Part shown: positions 25,901-39,459 of the stretch, one piece after another | Numbering within the stretch: the stretch's first letter is position 1 | Layout: each line of letters opens with the position of its first letter | Assembly (NCBI GenBank): GCA_029224185.1 | Contig: CM055206.1 | Location: 10,520,683-10,584,682 of the forward strand | From: Karalla daura | Taxonomy: Eukaryota; Chordata; Actinopteri; Chaetodontiformes; Leiognathidae | Length of the DNA stretch: 64,000 bases | Direction: 5' to 3' | Notes under the pieces: model-generated | Told to the model about the DNA's origin: nothing | Database searches by the model: none | What the model saw: only the letters and a program-made list of their open reading frames with translations | Program-made: the position numbers and the translations under genes

Positions 25901-28900
25901 GGGCTGGAGCAAAAAAAGTAAAAAAAAGAAGATCTGGTATCTCTGTGAGGGCCTCACGTCACAGCTGCTTTTCTGAAATACTGTAACCCCGGCTGACTTT
26001 TAATACGGCAGGTGATGCTTATTCAAATTAGCATAGCCGAAAGAAATATATGCTGACTTGGCCTCCTCATTAGCATTAACCTCCAAAGTTAAGGTGTTCC
26101 CTCTCAGCCTGTGCTTAAAAACAGCCACCAAATTTAATGGAAATCATCTGGGTAGTTTAAATGCAGTCTTTCTTCCTCTCTACCTCAATCGAGGTAATGA
26201 AACGCTCGGATAAATAGATGGGGTTAGAAATAAAAGCAGGTATAATGCTTTCCTGCAGGGCATGAGATATGTTACGGCTTTCCTTGCCATTAGGTTTTAA
26301 CTGTCCTGAGCGTCAATGGAAGATTTTTGTAGCAACGTATTGGACGGAGTTCTCCACCAACATCGTTCATTCGCCAAACGAGTGGGTACGTTTGGTGAAA
26401 TTGCTCCTCATCCAGGGACTTTGAAGACCTTGAATCTGCTCTGTGGACGGATGCTGGCAGAGGGTTTCCCTCTTGCTCCGTCACCCCTCTGTAAATTACT
26501 GACAGCTGACAGCTCTTGGTTAGGCTTTGTAGTTGCTGATAGAATTTGGGTTTTTTTCTAAACCGCTGAGTGGGCTTTTTCAATCAGCGGGGTCAGCCAT
26601 CCAATTAGCCCGTTGTCGAGAGACCAGTAGCGACTTCAGAAATTATGGAGTTTTGTGCGAACGAGCTTTATAAGTCAAAGTGGAGGGGCAGCGTGCGTGA
26701 TCGCCGAAGAGCCACGACGTATTAATGGAGCCTGCTGTTGGTGTCACGGTCATATCTCAGTGAAATATTGGTGAGGGAATGAGCCTTGTGGATAAAACAC
26801 GCACTCCCAGAAAGCATTTAGAGATGAGGTGATAAGTGAATGGTGCTGCTCGCCACACAGACTTGTAGATCTGTATCAGCGTGGCCTCTGTGTTTCCCGC
26901 CATAACTGTGCTACTTACAATAGTCCATCATTCTGAATTGGGTGTTGCACAGCGCCCAAGAGATTGTCACATGATAGTAAAATATAAGAAATACAATAAC
27001 ACAAGGGGCAGGAATGAAAAAAGATAGACAATGTGAGAATGAAAGCCGTGATTTCCCATTATTGTCGCACTCCCTGAGCCCTCCCCTCCTCACATCTCGC
27101 CCATGGTATCCATGACAATAAACACATATATACGTCTCAGAGATTAGGAGCCATGGGCCTGTGTGACATTGAGACTCCAAAGCAAACGTGCAGAGCAGAT
27201 AGCGCAATTGCACAGGCAATAAACGAACACGTCAAACACGTCTCTGCCCCGGACCGCTGTAGTGTGCTGGATGTTTTCCCTCCGAAGCCTATTACATGCA
27301 CAAAGACACGCATTACTACGTTTGAGGGGGCATATTATTCATGCACACGAGATCGCTGTACACAAGTACCAAAATTGGATTCACGTTAAATGGAACATGA
27401 AAAAACAGGCAAAGGGGAGAAATGGCACAAGTCCAGACACCGATATTGGACACATACCAGTGACTGAAGCATGACACGCTACGTAGCATGATAGCAACGC
27501 AACTACAAGAGGCGTGCATCGCTCACAGTGACAATGACAGCACCCTCTACGCTCTCCGTCGACTTTAAAGATGCAGCGAAACCCGAGGTGCACGATAAAC
27601 GCCGACCAGAATTTACCGGTCGCAGTTACAGGCATCATCCCCTTTGATTTAACATGGCAGATTCACCGGAAAAAAAAATGGTGGGAGATCATTTGTAAGA
27701 AATACCGCTCCCCTCGGTTTGAAATATTTTTAAAGCGCAACTTTTTTTATGGTGCGTGCCCATGAATAATACATTGCAGCTATTACAACTCCCCTCTTAA
27801 GGCTGTTTCGCCCACTCTGATGTAACAGTCAGATTTGTTATGTGACTTGAACAAAGTGAAACACCGTCAGACTTTGAGCTTTTAGACCACTGGCAGAACA
27901 AGAGCTATTTGCTCTGCCCTCCTGCTGCGTCTGACATTTCATGAAGGTTGTCTAACCCGTTTTGCATCCACGCCTCCACGCAGGCTGATTTGCACCATGA
28001 TCTGATTCATGCGTTAACAGACCGCATCAGCCGCTCCACAAAGCTGTAATCAATGTTTTCATATGAGCCAAAGAGCAAATAGCCAGAGAGGTGTTGCTTT
28101 TGGAAATAAACCCACGGATAATTCGCCAAATGTCCAAAGTGTAGCCCTCAGCTCATTGTTCTGGCTTTACAGCCCAGAGCTTTTGGGTTAAATGTCACTG
28201 CTCTCATTAGAATTGTTATAGACAGAAAGGCTCTCAGAAACCCCACTGTATCCCAAAGCCTTAAACAACCGATAGTCGGGATGTGTTTTCAGATGAGGGG
28301 GGAAAGCGGAGCAGAGAGGAGAAATAAAATACACTATAGAAATGTTTTGGCGTCGAAATGCACCTGCAGTACCCGAGGTAAAACTTTTCATTATACAAGC
28401 AGATATGTTACAGAGTAATGTATATGGTAATATAATTGGACGGCTATTGATGCATCATGTTCACTGCAGTAATATTGAATTTGTTTCTGTAATAGAGTGA
28501 ATTCTCACAGACCTTGTCTGGTTGTCTCCTGAGTACGATTTTAGAAGCGATGAATAATAACAGGGTACTGCGACAGATAGTTTGTTTACATATATTTTGT
28601 GTAGTTTTAGTTGAATTCCTCTGAGGAGGATTTATGATTGAAAAATACATTTTCGATGAAGCTTGATAAAGATTTGACATTTACATGGTGTCACTTCAGT
28701 GACTGTGGACAATCACAAGTTCATCATTATTCTGTATAAAATTTCAATTAAATGATGATGCATTGGTAATTGGTAACTAATAGCAGAGATGCAACTGAGG
28801 TCTTGCTTAAGGTGTTTGTTTTAGGACATCCTCTGGTATAAAGCTTAGTATGAGACTAAAAATCCTCCTAAAGTAAGTTGTCAGACATCAACAAAAAGTT

Positions 28901-29604
28901 GTCACTCAAAATGTGTCAGAAAAGAAAATGTCAGATTAAATATCTTCATAAAATAAGTTGCCAGACCAAAAAGCATAAAAAAATTTGGCGTTTTCATCCT
29001 GAGGAGGTTCTAAAATGGAAACCTTACCCACACTTTGTATGTGCATTTCTGGTAACTGTGGATATGACCTCAGCATGGGGTTTACATACATATATATAAA
29101 TAAAAAAATCAATGGTCCATTAAAAAGATAATTGAACAGTTTAATGGTTTGGGTGTGTTGACCCATGACCTTGTTTGCTACACAGTTTGGTTATTTTGTG
29201 GTATTTTAGTATGCAGGGGAGCTTATGATGTCTCCAGAAGGAAAGTCATAATCTACCGGTAACAGAGCAATTTTTCAGCCACAAACTTTGCAGTTTTGAG
29301 CAAAAGAGCCATTTTCGTTTGATATTTACTCCCTGCTACTGTTGCAGAGTGGCATTAACTCACATTAAGGAGGAGGAGAATCCTTCTCTTAGGCAATAAG
29401 TTGTGTCTTCTCACACATTTGTCTCAATCATGATGGTTCTGCAGATGGGAGCAGCAGCGCAACAGCCATACAAATACACTTATCATCCAACTTTGCCAAA
29501 ACTTCCCTGTTTTTTTGGGTTTTTTTTCCTCATAAGCCCTGCTGTTCTACTTCGACTGTACAGACTTCAGCGACGGGGTGATGCTAGTACCCTGCCAGAG
29601 GGTC

Positions 29605-29606
<2 letters not shown>

Positions 29607-29691
<85 letters not shown>
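29607..29691. repeat. (GA)n microsatellite, long
   Basis: About 42 uninterrupted GA units. Confidence 0.98.
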
Positions 29692-29695
<4 letters not shown>

Positions 29696-29884
29696 GACAA
29701 TTGGGGCTGATTGCATTTCAAACATGGAGAAATCACAGCTGATCACTGACCGAGCTTTGCCCCAGGGACTCACAGCTCAGACCAAGACAGAAAGACAGAT
29801 GGGAGGGTTTTGAGAGGCTATTGATGGAGGGGAGGAGTGGGGGTTGGAGGGATTGCTGTAAAGTCTGATTATTGTCTGCCCCTG

Positions 29885-30015
29885 TTCTCAGTGGTGAAAT
29901 GTACCAAAGTGCAAATACTTTGTTACTGCACTCAAGTGCATCTTTACTATACACTACTTTTACACGTTTGCAGTAGATATATGTACTTCCTACTCCACTG
30001 CACTGCATTACACAA
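29885..30015 (+). repeat. Dispersed teleost repeat (TACTCAAGTGCA type)
   Basis: GTGGTGAAATGTACCAAAGT, AATACTTTGTTACTGCACTC and TACTTCCTACTCCACTGCA match a common teleost repeat built from ACTT/AAGT motifs. Confidence 0.65.
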
Positions 30016-30068
30016 ACCTATCTTACAAGCTCAATCTGTTTCTCTATTCAAGATGTGTTACAAATATT

Positions 30069-30071
<3 letters not shown>

Positions 30072-30117
<46 letters not shown>
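30072..30117. repeat. (TG)n microsatellite
   Basis: About 23 pure TG units. Confidence 0.97.
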
Positions 30118-30118
<1 letters not shown>

Positions 30119-32339
30119 CTCAAATATGCACTTGCAACCAGCTCTAAAGAGGGGACCATTGTTGTCTCAGCCGCTGCTTTGAATGAAGCGTAGGCTTTGA
30201 GACCAGGGACGGATTCATCAGCAGATGTTCTATTAAAATCCAAACCTCCTCAACTTGGTCTGACCATGAGCGCACCTCTCTAAATTTCTCACCACAGTGA
30301 TAATACAAAAGGAGAAGTGCAAGTGAATAAATAGAAGCAGTACCCTTGATGAAACAAAAACTTAGCAAGCCTCCTGAGTTTGCTTCTAAAATCTCGTGTT
30401 AAAATGATAAGCGACCAAAGGAGCTGGAATTAGATTGCATACCTTTTTTAATCTGGTTCTGATTTTAAGTGAAGAAAACATTGTGGGCAGTTTCTGTTTC
30501 CATAGCTTTGATACAAAACACAGATGATAAGAGATAAGCTCCCATCCAATTCATTTGTTACCACACTGAGCTGATATCACATGTGATGAAAGACTGTCAA
30601 ATAGACCTAAAATCCAGCCAAATCCTCTGAGCAGCAGGTCAGTTCAACACCTGGGTGGATTGTGGTTCTGAGCCGTGGTACTACAAGATGCTGTTCTCCA
30701 AAAACTCCCTCTGAGAAGAAGAAACCTTGGGAGGAACCATCCTCCTGAGGACTCCTCCAGGATTTTGCTCAATGTTGGTTCCCTACAGAGGTGTTGATGA
30801 GGTGTTGATCCACTGCCACAATGTCTTTTATGTCGCTCCATATTCGTTTGCTGTTTCCAACTTACAAGTGTTTTGTTATGAAACCGCACGGTAAGGATTT
30901 TGTCCCTGGAATAGAGGACACTCCACTCTGGTGGAGTGTCCTGTGATGTAACTGTAATGTAGGCTGTCACAGGTTGAAGTAAACAAATTGAAACAACAAC
31001 AGGCATTTCAAACATATATCAATATTTGTTTAGAAAGGAAAAAACATGAGTTTTCTCATATGCATTATCAATAAGCAACTAATCTCAATGGAAAGAATAA
31101 CTGCTGTCAGGAGTGCTGTTTATGTTTAGTTCAAGAAAAATGAAGCCATTATAACAGGCAAGGTCATAATATAAATACAGACTCAAGACTTCTTCTCTCA
31201 GTTCTTGTTCTTTTTCTTATTTCTTGTATAAACCGTAACTGATGTGTGTATTATATGAGAGATGCCAAGACTCCACGGTTTGAGTTGGATCTCTGCGCAT
31301 GATGCCTGCATAGGGATGATTTCCGCATCCCTTTTGTAAAAGACAATCTTGTGGGTTTTGGTTACTTCTGCATTTGCTTTTTCACACCTTCATCCAGCTC
31401 CAGCACTGATGCAGAGTCCTAACTGGGTCTCCGGAGTCTTTTAGGTCATGCAGCCTGTCACGTGGCTGCCTGGATGGAGAACACAAACTCATTTCAGTAA
31501 CAGGAAGTCAGTGAAAATAAATGTCTCTAAGGTGGTTGAGATTTATGTCCTCATAAAAATTGGCTTCATAAGATCTGATGATGGCATCGTATGCATCTAG
31601 GAGGAAGTACAGTAATTAGTACAATTAGTTTAATTGTATGCCGTTTGTATGCTAGTAGCATCCTTGTCCAGGTCCAGGTCCAAGTTCATGAACATGATTT
31701 TGCTTTTTATACAAGTGACCTGTAATCATTACAGAAACTCAGAGAAAAGTACCATATACTGAATGCTAAGAAACATTTTATTTTATCTTATTTTCATGTT
31801 CCATTAATTATGAAAGCTGATAATTTAACCTGTGTACTGCTGAGAATAGTACTTCATTTACAAAGGGAATTTATTGAATACAAAGTCAGTCAGTGTTGCA
31901 TGCTTGAGAGAAATGATAAGTGCAATCAGACTTCAACTGTGCTATAATGGACTGAGGAACTGAAAATACAGAACTGTGTTGTGTGTTCACATTATTGTGA
32001 TTAGTTCATACAGAAACTGTCAGCAATCCAGGAAAAAAAACAAGCCTGTCCTGTCGTCATTTCGTCTGTTTAGTCGATTCATATATATTGCACTCTTGTT
32101 ACTGTGTACTATACTTACAAAAAGCAAAAGTATTTAAGTGTTACAGGCTTGGGAATGAGAATCAGAGTGTGAATATCCACAACTGCTTGTTCTGTTTTAA
32201 TTAAAATCGGCTGTGGAGATGTATAGGTGTTTAAGAGAATGGCTCAAAGACAAAGGAGAAGGGACTTGTTTACTTCAGAAACGTGCACATCTGTGATTAT
32301 GCACAAGCTTGTGTGATTAGAAAGCAGATACAAAAGCCC

Positions 32340-32342
<3 letters not shown>

Positions 32343-32379
<37 letters not shown>
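32343..32379. repeat. (TG)n microsatellite
   Basis: About 18 pure TG units followed by an A run. Confidence 0.97.
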
Positions 32380-32385
<6 letters not shown>

Positions 32386-32634
32386 AAACCAATATGAGTG
32401 TTTCCCATCACTTAAATTGGCTGAGACAGATTCAGCCGACACGCATCAAAATATCGAATCTCACATCAGCGTCCATCTCTCCCTCGCTCCTCTCCCCCTC
32501 CTGCATTCACCCCCATCCAATGCACTGTCAGTACACCAGCACAAACTCAATCTGCTTCTAATGATTGCTTTATTGACGAGGCGAGGGTCTATTCACTCAC
32601 GCAGACCTGCAACAACTACAGGCCAAATCAGTTG

Positions 32635-32668
32635 GAGAGAAAGAGAAAGAAAGAGAGAGAGAGAGAGG
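32635..32668. repeat. Impure (GA)n tract
   Basis: GA and GAAA units mixed. Confidence 0.85.
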
Positions 32669-32951
32669 AAAAAAAACTGAGAGAAAGCCAGAGATGGAGA
32701 GACAGTGAGAAAAGATCTGAGCTGTATTTCCCCTGGACTAAATAACACTTGGGGGTGAATAATGGTGAACTTGGAAGAGTTTCAATTTAAAGTTCTGTCC
32801 AGGCAAAGTGCAAAAACAAGACGTGTTTGAATATTGTGTTTATACTGTGTGCATACTACAAAGCAAAAAGAAATATTAAGAGCTATTTCCTTTGTTTTTG
32901 TTCTCTAGAAGATGAATCCCACTTTTGATCCCCTTGATTTTGAGATGTTTC

Positions 32952-33762
32952 GGTAGCACTTTAGAATAACTCCTCCTTATTAGCTTTTATTTATTCATTA
33001 TTATTTAACACATTTGATCTTAATTATTTGTCATCAGTTATTTGTAGACGTATGTGTTAATACTTAGTTAAGCATTGGTTAATCATTTGTACACACATAC
33101 CTCTTACTTTTCTCATGATTTAATCCTCAGCAAATACTTTATTTAATGTATTTAAGGCAAGGAAAGCATTGAGAAGTCTAACCTAACCTTTAGAGGAACA
33201 TATATTGCATCCATGTAGGGTGGCAGTCATGTGGTGACCATAAACACCCTCTGCTTAACATATTCTATAACTACTATGTACAAGTGCTTAGTAACTGATC
33301 AATACTGGGAACTAACCCCATTAACAAATGAGTAACAAATCATTAGTCGAGTACGTGGTCACGTATAAGTGCAATTGCGTATTAAGAATTTGGTGCGTAT
33401 AACATAACACTTTTAAATATTAATACTTGAGTTTTGATGAATAAGTAATGATGTACTAATGATGACTAAAGACAGTATATAAAGTATTTATTATGGATTA
33501 AATAGTGAGAAAAGATTAAGAGGTAAATCTGTACAAATGATTAACCAATGTGTTAGATAATGGGCTAGGGTTAGGGTTAACCCTCACGCTTAACTAATGG
33601 CTATTAGATGGACTTATTCACCATGGACAAAGCATTAACGCATACATCTATGAGTAATTAACTGATGAGAAATAATTAAGAGTCAACTGTTTACTAATGA
33701 TTAACAAATGTCTTAATTATTGCTTAATAAATGCTTAAAAATGAGGAGTTATTATGTGCTAC
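32952..33762. mobile_element. Foldback non-autonomous DNA transposon with target-site duplication
   Basis: The element begins GGTAGCACTTTAGAATAACT and ends in the degenerate reverse complement (...AGTTATTATGTGCTAC). The arms continue inward for about 190-280 bases. They include a perfect 20-base inverted pair at 33,074-33,093 and 33,530-33,549. Both ends are flanked by AGATGTTTC (32,943-32,951 and 33,763-33,771), a 9-base direct repeat (8 if the outer base is excluded) consistent with a target-site duplication of the hAT size class. There is no transposase frame inside. An internal AGGGTTAACCCT palindrome with adjacent TTAGGG units lies at 33,573-33,584. Confidence 0.85.
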
Positions 33763-34410
33763 AGATGTTTCCTCTGATGATTTTGCAGACCTGTAGACTT
33801 GGTCGGCTCTGAAACACAGGTACAGTGCTAAATTGTTCATTGAGACAAATCAGATGTTCAGGTGACTCGTGACAAAAATACTTCAAACAAAAAAATTAAA
33901 AACAAATACAATAAAGAGATAGTGGACCTGAGGAAGAAACTCTGCCGCTTTCAACAGCCTTCTGTTGTCTTTTCTGTGATATCTGTGACAAGCATTTTTA
34001 GCTGTTAATAATAGATGGGCTGTTAACATTCACTGCAAGTTTATCTGTTATTAGAATAGATGATGGACCATTTACTAGAACTCACTCTGATACTTAGATG
34101 TTTCTCTGCGACCAGCACACAGAACATTTTATGTCCTTTTGACATCTTTATTTTCCTGATGGAATCCACTGAGCCTGGACCATTTCTCAGCGAGATTTTA
34201 TTTATTAAAATATTTATTTCATCATATAAACTTTGAGCGTGTGCCCGCAGTGATTATCATATCGAGGCATAATTCTTGACAGTCAGCCGAATCCACCATA
34301 AAGAGATACATCTTTTTCCATGCTGTTTAAATGAGTCCAACGAGTTGTAACACGACCATTTCCCAGTGTTTCGTTTCCTGACGGGCCATTGCAGCATCTA
34401 GAAAGATCTA

Positions 34411-34413
<3 letters not shown>

Positions 34414-34459
<46 letters not shown>
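34414..34459. repeat. (TA)n microsatellite
   Basis: About 23 pure TA units, self-complementary and able to extrude as a cruciform. Confidence 0.97.
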
Positions 34460-34461
<2 letters not shown>

Positions 34462-35592
34462 GCTGTTTAAAGACATTACCATTTTGTTTTTCACTTACAA
34501 CAACATGATAGGTTTAAGAAGTTTGGTATTCAGCTCTGCTCTAGCCTGAATGGCCGTGGGGGGCACAGTGGCGTTTGATATGTGTTTTGTGTTGACCATC
34601 CCCATATGAAACGTATTCAAAGCCCTGTGCTAAATATTGCTGCTTGAATCTCACATAACATTTGTCAGCGACATTTATTTTGACACCCCAACTGTGCTGG
34701 ATGAATATTGCATTACAGCGACGCAACTATAAACATTGCTCATTTATTCATGAACGCCCTCCGCAACATGTCTCGAGCCTCTTAAGAAAGTGCTACGCAA
34801 ATTCGTCTCAAAGAAAGCGATTCAATCTTTCACTCCGAAAAGGGGAGACGATAATCCCAATAGCAGCAAGCGGAGTGAAGCCCATACACAAAAATAGAGA
34901 CGCAAAAAAAAAAGATTAAAATAAGGAAAAAAAAAAAAGACCTTCAAACTGCGAGGGCCTCAAAGATCAGACAGAAGTACATGCTCGGCCTCAGAGATGA
35001 AAACGATGGGGGAGGAATCAAAGCAATCTTAATTTATTAGTTCTGTGTATGTGTAAGATGAATGAGCAGCATTTGACTTTTCTCTGGTGAGAGATGCCGC
35101 GCTGCTCGTGTCTTACAGATGACTCTGAATTAATGAAACACATTCGACAAGTTCTCTATTAACATCTGTCTGTTGCAGCTTGGGGAGAGAGAGAGGGGGG
35201 GATCTGCAATGCGGGGAATTAAAAACACATTTTTGTTGTTTTGTACCACTTGGGAAGTGAGTAAAGGTCAACGTGCAGAAAAAAAAACCTACAAAGCTCG
35301 TTTGTCAAGAATCAAGAGATGTAAATGCTGCGGTGCATGTTCCAACCAATCTGTGCCCACGTTGTGTGTTTGCCCTCAGCTTGCACATTTGAATAATGAC
35401 TAAGCATCAGAAAAAAAGAAAAGAAAACAGAGCTTTGAATTAAATCGCTTGGTATCATTCATCTGTGCATCTCTCCTGCAGTTGCAACTAAACGCATCCC
35501 AACGTACTCTGGGAAGAAAAAAATATTTCCCAACACAAACACAGAGCCGAGCCTGCATATTGTTTCTTTACATCTGAGAAAAAGACATCAAA

Positions 35593-35646
35593 GTGTATGT
35601 GTGTGTGTGTCTGTCTGTCTGTATATGTGTGTGTGTGTGCGTGTGC
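35593..35646. repeat. (TG)n/(CTGT)n compound microsatellite
   Basis: TG runs separated by three CTGT units. Confidence 0.9.
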
Positions 35647-35848
35647 GTCACTGCTGTAGAGCATCACTGAAGCTGGAGAATGAAGTTGCTGACTGGTGCT
35701 GGAACAGGCCTTGTAAATCTGATTTCACTCCCCTCCTCCACCTCCTCCTCCCCCTTTGTCTCATTTCAGATGCGCGATCCATTCCAAGAGGATCGCTGAT
35801 TAGGTGTGTGCGTATCAATACTCTGCATACATGTGTTTATGTGGGTGT

Positions 35849-35878
35849 GAGAGAGAGCGAGAGAGAGAGAGAGAGAGG
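35849..35878. repeat. (GA)n microsatellite
   Basis: About 15 GA units with one GC interruption. Confidence 0.9.
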
Positions 35879-37079
35879 TTGGGAAATACATGTGCTTCAG
35901 CCTGCGAGTCAACACTGGTGTGTGTGTGTCGTTCGGCTAGAGTAAATAAAGCCCTCTTAGACGCTGTTGTCTGTGTGTGTTTGCGTGGGTAATTCTGGTT
36001 ATTTGTAAGAGCAAGAGGATCACAAATTCCCCCTCAAAAGCTCCCTTCCCTCTTTAGCTGCGCGGTCTCATTTTGACGGCGAGTGCCAGCGCTGCCAGCA
36101 GATCGTCTTTGTACTGTATGTCTTTGTGTGGAAACCCACACCCCGCGTTTGCCCATTACACTGCGACTTCATTGTACTGCAACCGAGCACATTTGTCCAA
36201 ATTCAGTAAACAGGGAAGCGCTGTATTTCGCGGCGGCCTTGCAGCAATCACCTCATGACTGATGGCAGCTGCTGAGACTCGTTGAAATAACTGTGGGCGA
36301 CAAGCTAAAGGGAACGACAACAACAGAGTGCTGAAAGTATTTCCTCGTTATTGGAGGCCGTTGTGTAACCGCCGTCCAGACATGGTGCTTAACGTGACCG
36401 AGACCAGAACCTGGCGTGTAAACCGTTTTCATGCTCGTCAAAGCTGTCAGTGACCCCTGGTGCAAAAGTATCTGTGTTCATTTATCCAATTTTCTTTTCT
36501 AATTTGTAGCATGTTGGCTCCTGGGTAGTCAGGGAGACAGCTCCGTTTGAGAGAGGCAGCAGGTGGCTCTAACTTGAGGAGCTGCCAAAAAATGAGAGGT
36601 TTTGACATTTATGCTTGATTTTCGGTCCTTCGGGTCGGCGGTGTGCTCTTATGTAAGGCTTAAATATGAATTATAAGGATGATGTTGTAGCGGAGGTTGC
36701 CGGAGATGTGCATGCTCTCAAAGACAGACAGACGTGCCCAAAAACGTCATCTAATCTTTGAAATTTAAAACTGGGACAGAAAGAAACAGGACAAAGTCTG
36801 TCGAAGTGCCGGATGCACTTTTCAGCGGGTCAGAAATGTGTTAAAGCTCACCTGGGAAACGTGCAGTAATGAAGTGCCTAGTTTTGTGAAACGGCGACGG
36901 GTGTAGAAGAGGAGATCTAGGATAGCTGTAGAGTGGTTTGAGATAGTGTCACTATTAGCCACCGTGCCGTTTCCCAACAGGAGAAAATAACGTGGCCGTG
37001 ATGTTGTTCCATTTATCTGCTGCTGGGGTTGAACTAGATGTAATGAGTAACAGGAGGAACTGAGGAGAGTACACCATAA

Positions 37080-37268
37080 ACAAGGTCACCAGTGCATACA
37101 GGGCATTCACTTTCACACTCACATCTAGAGGCAATTTAGAGTCTCCAATCAAAGTAAAAATGCATGTTTTCAGTTTTTAGAGAGGAAAGCAAAGTACCTG
37201 GACAAAACCCTCACAGACATGGGGAGAATATGCAAACTCAACACAGAAAGGCCCGAACATGTTCCTCT
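37080..37268 (-). repeat. Dispersed teleost repeat, reverse copy
   Basis: Same family: TAGAGGCAATTTAGAGTCTC, ATGGGGAGAATATGCAAACT and CAACACAGAAAGGCCC. This is the best preserved of the copies in the window. Confidence 0.8.
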
Positions 37269-39459
37269 AGGGTATTAGCATCAAAATATAACACTGAACT
37301 TCATATGCTGAATCGCTCATGGCCCAAAAGAATGTATGCTACAGCAGATGGAGGAGGGCTTTTAAATACTTTATATATTAATAATTAAATGACAATAAAA
37401 AAAATATTACCACACTGTAACTGTGTTTTGTATTATTAAGCCGGACCTGCAAGGTAACTGAAGTTATCACACCAATGAAGTGGAGGAGAAATGCAAAGCA
37501 GCATCAGACAGAAAGATGACGAGTGATGTACTTCAACAAAGTGCTTAAGTACTGTACTGCACACCAGACGAGTAAATTTGCTTTCCAGGACTGGTTTGAT
37601 GGTTATTTACAGTACATCTGCCCTATAGAGGATACCCACGATCACAAACCACCTGACCTAACCCGTCGATGGAGTGCTTTGAGACATTTGAGCATGATGT
37701 TTCCAGAAAGATACGCTGTTCTTACCTTATCTGTCTTCTGTACGGCCTCCCCCTCCTCCTCCTCCCTCTTAACATGTCAGCTGCGCATCTGACCGTCACA
37801 CACTGACTATAATAAATAGCACATTTAAAACCCATTTGTCTAGTTTTATTCAGGGTTTATGGGCGAGGGGGAGCAAAGATTTGGTGACGATTTGTCAGGT
37901 TGCTTTTTGTCACCTCTCCCATCAAGCTGCGGTGGTCAGTCACTTTTGATTTATGAAGCCTTTGCTCTCTTGTCCTTCGCTATGAGTCTTTAAGAGCATG
38001 CTCTATCAAAGTGGAGAGGTTTACGCATCGTGTCTGCACACGTGTCGCGGCTGACTAACTAAAACTCGCTGAAAGCCACGTATGCGGCCACCATTTGTTT
38101 ACGTCTTCATGTTTGCTGTTTGACGAGCCTCTTCATCATGATGGATATGCCAATACTGCGGCAGAGTAAACAACGTCTTTATTGCATTGTTACACTGAGT
38201 GCATTTTGAGATTGTGACAAGTTTGTGCACCGTGCACGTGTGTGAGCGAGGGAAAAGGAGAGAATTTTACCGTCAGGACGCTCGGATTGGGTACAGAGCT
38301 CAGGCTCAATGTGAAACCAGGAAGGTTACCCCGGAGCTGTGATTTCAGGCCTGAGCAGGACTCTCCTGTGGGCGCATGAAGACAAATGAGGTGTCAGAGG
38401 TATGTCGGTTGTGCGCTGGCTGTTAAGGAGCGTGGAAACAGCAACGCGGTACCGGCGTCGCATTGTTTGCAGCTGCGTTGACAGATATGAGCGCACACAT
38501 GTATCTACGCACGCCATATGTCGCATGTAGGCTGCACGGCACACGGAAGCGCTGCATAAATAAAGCCCACTCCCTCCTGTTTGTTTGATGTGGCTTATCG
38601 GATCGGCCTTGGCGCCGCGCTGCCGAGAGGCCGACTTTGTTCGCCGGCAATGACAGCGCGCATTTATCACAAGTCTGTGCAAATTAGCATGCTAGGGCAC
38701 GAGGCGAGCGGCGAGCAACGCTGCTCCTGGGGCACCTGAGTTGTTATTGTGCATTGAGTGAAGGCATTATCACCGCCCTGACTTGGCACTCTGACACAGG
38801 TTAGGGCTAATCATCCCCCTGCGGGAGAATCAATAGCCAGCGCCATTCATTGTGAGGGGGGGGTGGAGGAGGGGGGGACAGTGGAGATAGGAGAGGTGTG
38901 TGTATGTGTGTGGGGGGTGGGGGGTAAGCAGCGTTCAGCACAAAGTGTTGTTCGAGCAACATGACGTTTGTTTTGATGTTTGTTGCTTTTTTGTTGTCGT
39001 TCTAATTATTGCCAACCACTTTGCTAAAACTCATTTTTAGATCGACTTCTTTGCTCTCGAGCCAGCGAGTTCACACCCACTGCTCCACGCATGCAGAGTC
39101 TTGGCAGGCATCATTCTTTTTTTAAGCCCAGTGTTTCTTTTCAGTGGCATTTTTTACACCATCATTCATGTGTCAAAAATAAGTGAAAGAGAAAGAATGT
39201 ACAGAGGAGGTTAATGGTTCATTGGCCAAGGAACAAGACTTTCATGCCAGAGATTGAGGTACATGTAATGTACATGTAAAGTCTGAAATCAAGAGTGAAT
39301 GGATTTATTTTGTGCAAAAACTAGGTGCTGCACATCTGTTATTAGGAGAGAGAAAGTGTTGTCCAGGCAACTGTTGGTTTGTATTCATGGAAAAGATGGT
39401 GAAAATATCAACTTGCACTGCATTTCATTTTGTTTTGTTCTCCGCCATTTATCGGACAA

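Larger units (their letters stand above)
22971..39440. other. Noncoding stretch with a foldback transposon and unique tracts
   Basis: No gene recognised. It contains GA, TG and TA arrays, an 811-base foldback element at 32,952-33,762 and dispersed repeat fragments. Unique stretches around 25,985-26,170, 27,950-28,135 and 38,690-38,870 have the homeodomain-site-rich look of conserved noncoding elements. That is an impression only. Confidence 0.45.

Noticed and set aside
30644..31015. 123-codon minus-strand frame with SSGGWFLPRFLLLRG
   Set aside because: The phrase resembles translated dispersed fish repeats rather than a gene. It was too diverged for me to assign the repeat.
33561..33590. Telomere-like TTAGGG units
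   Set aside because: Only two units, inside the foldback element, so not an interstitial telomere.
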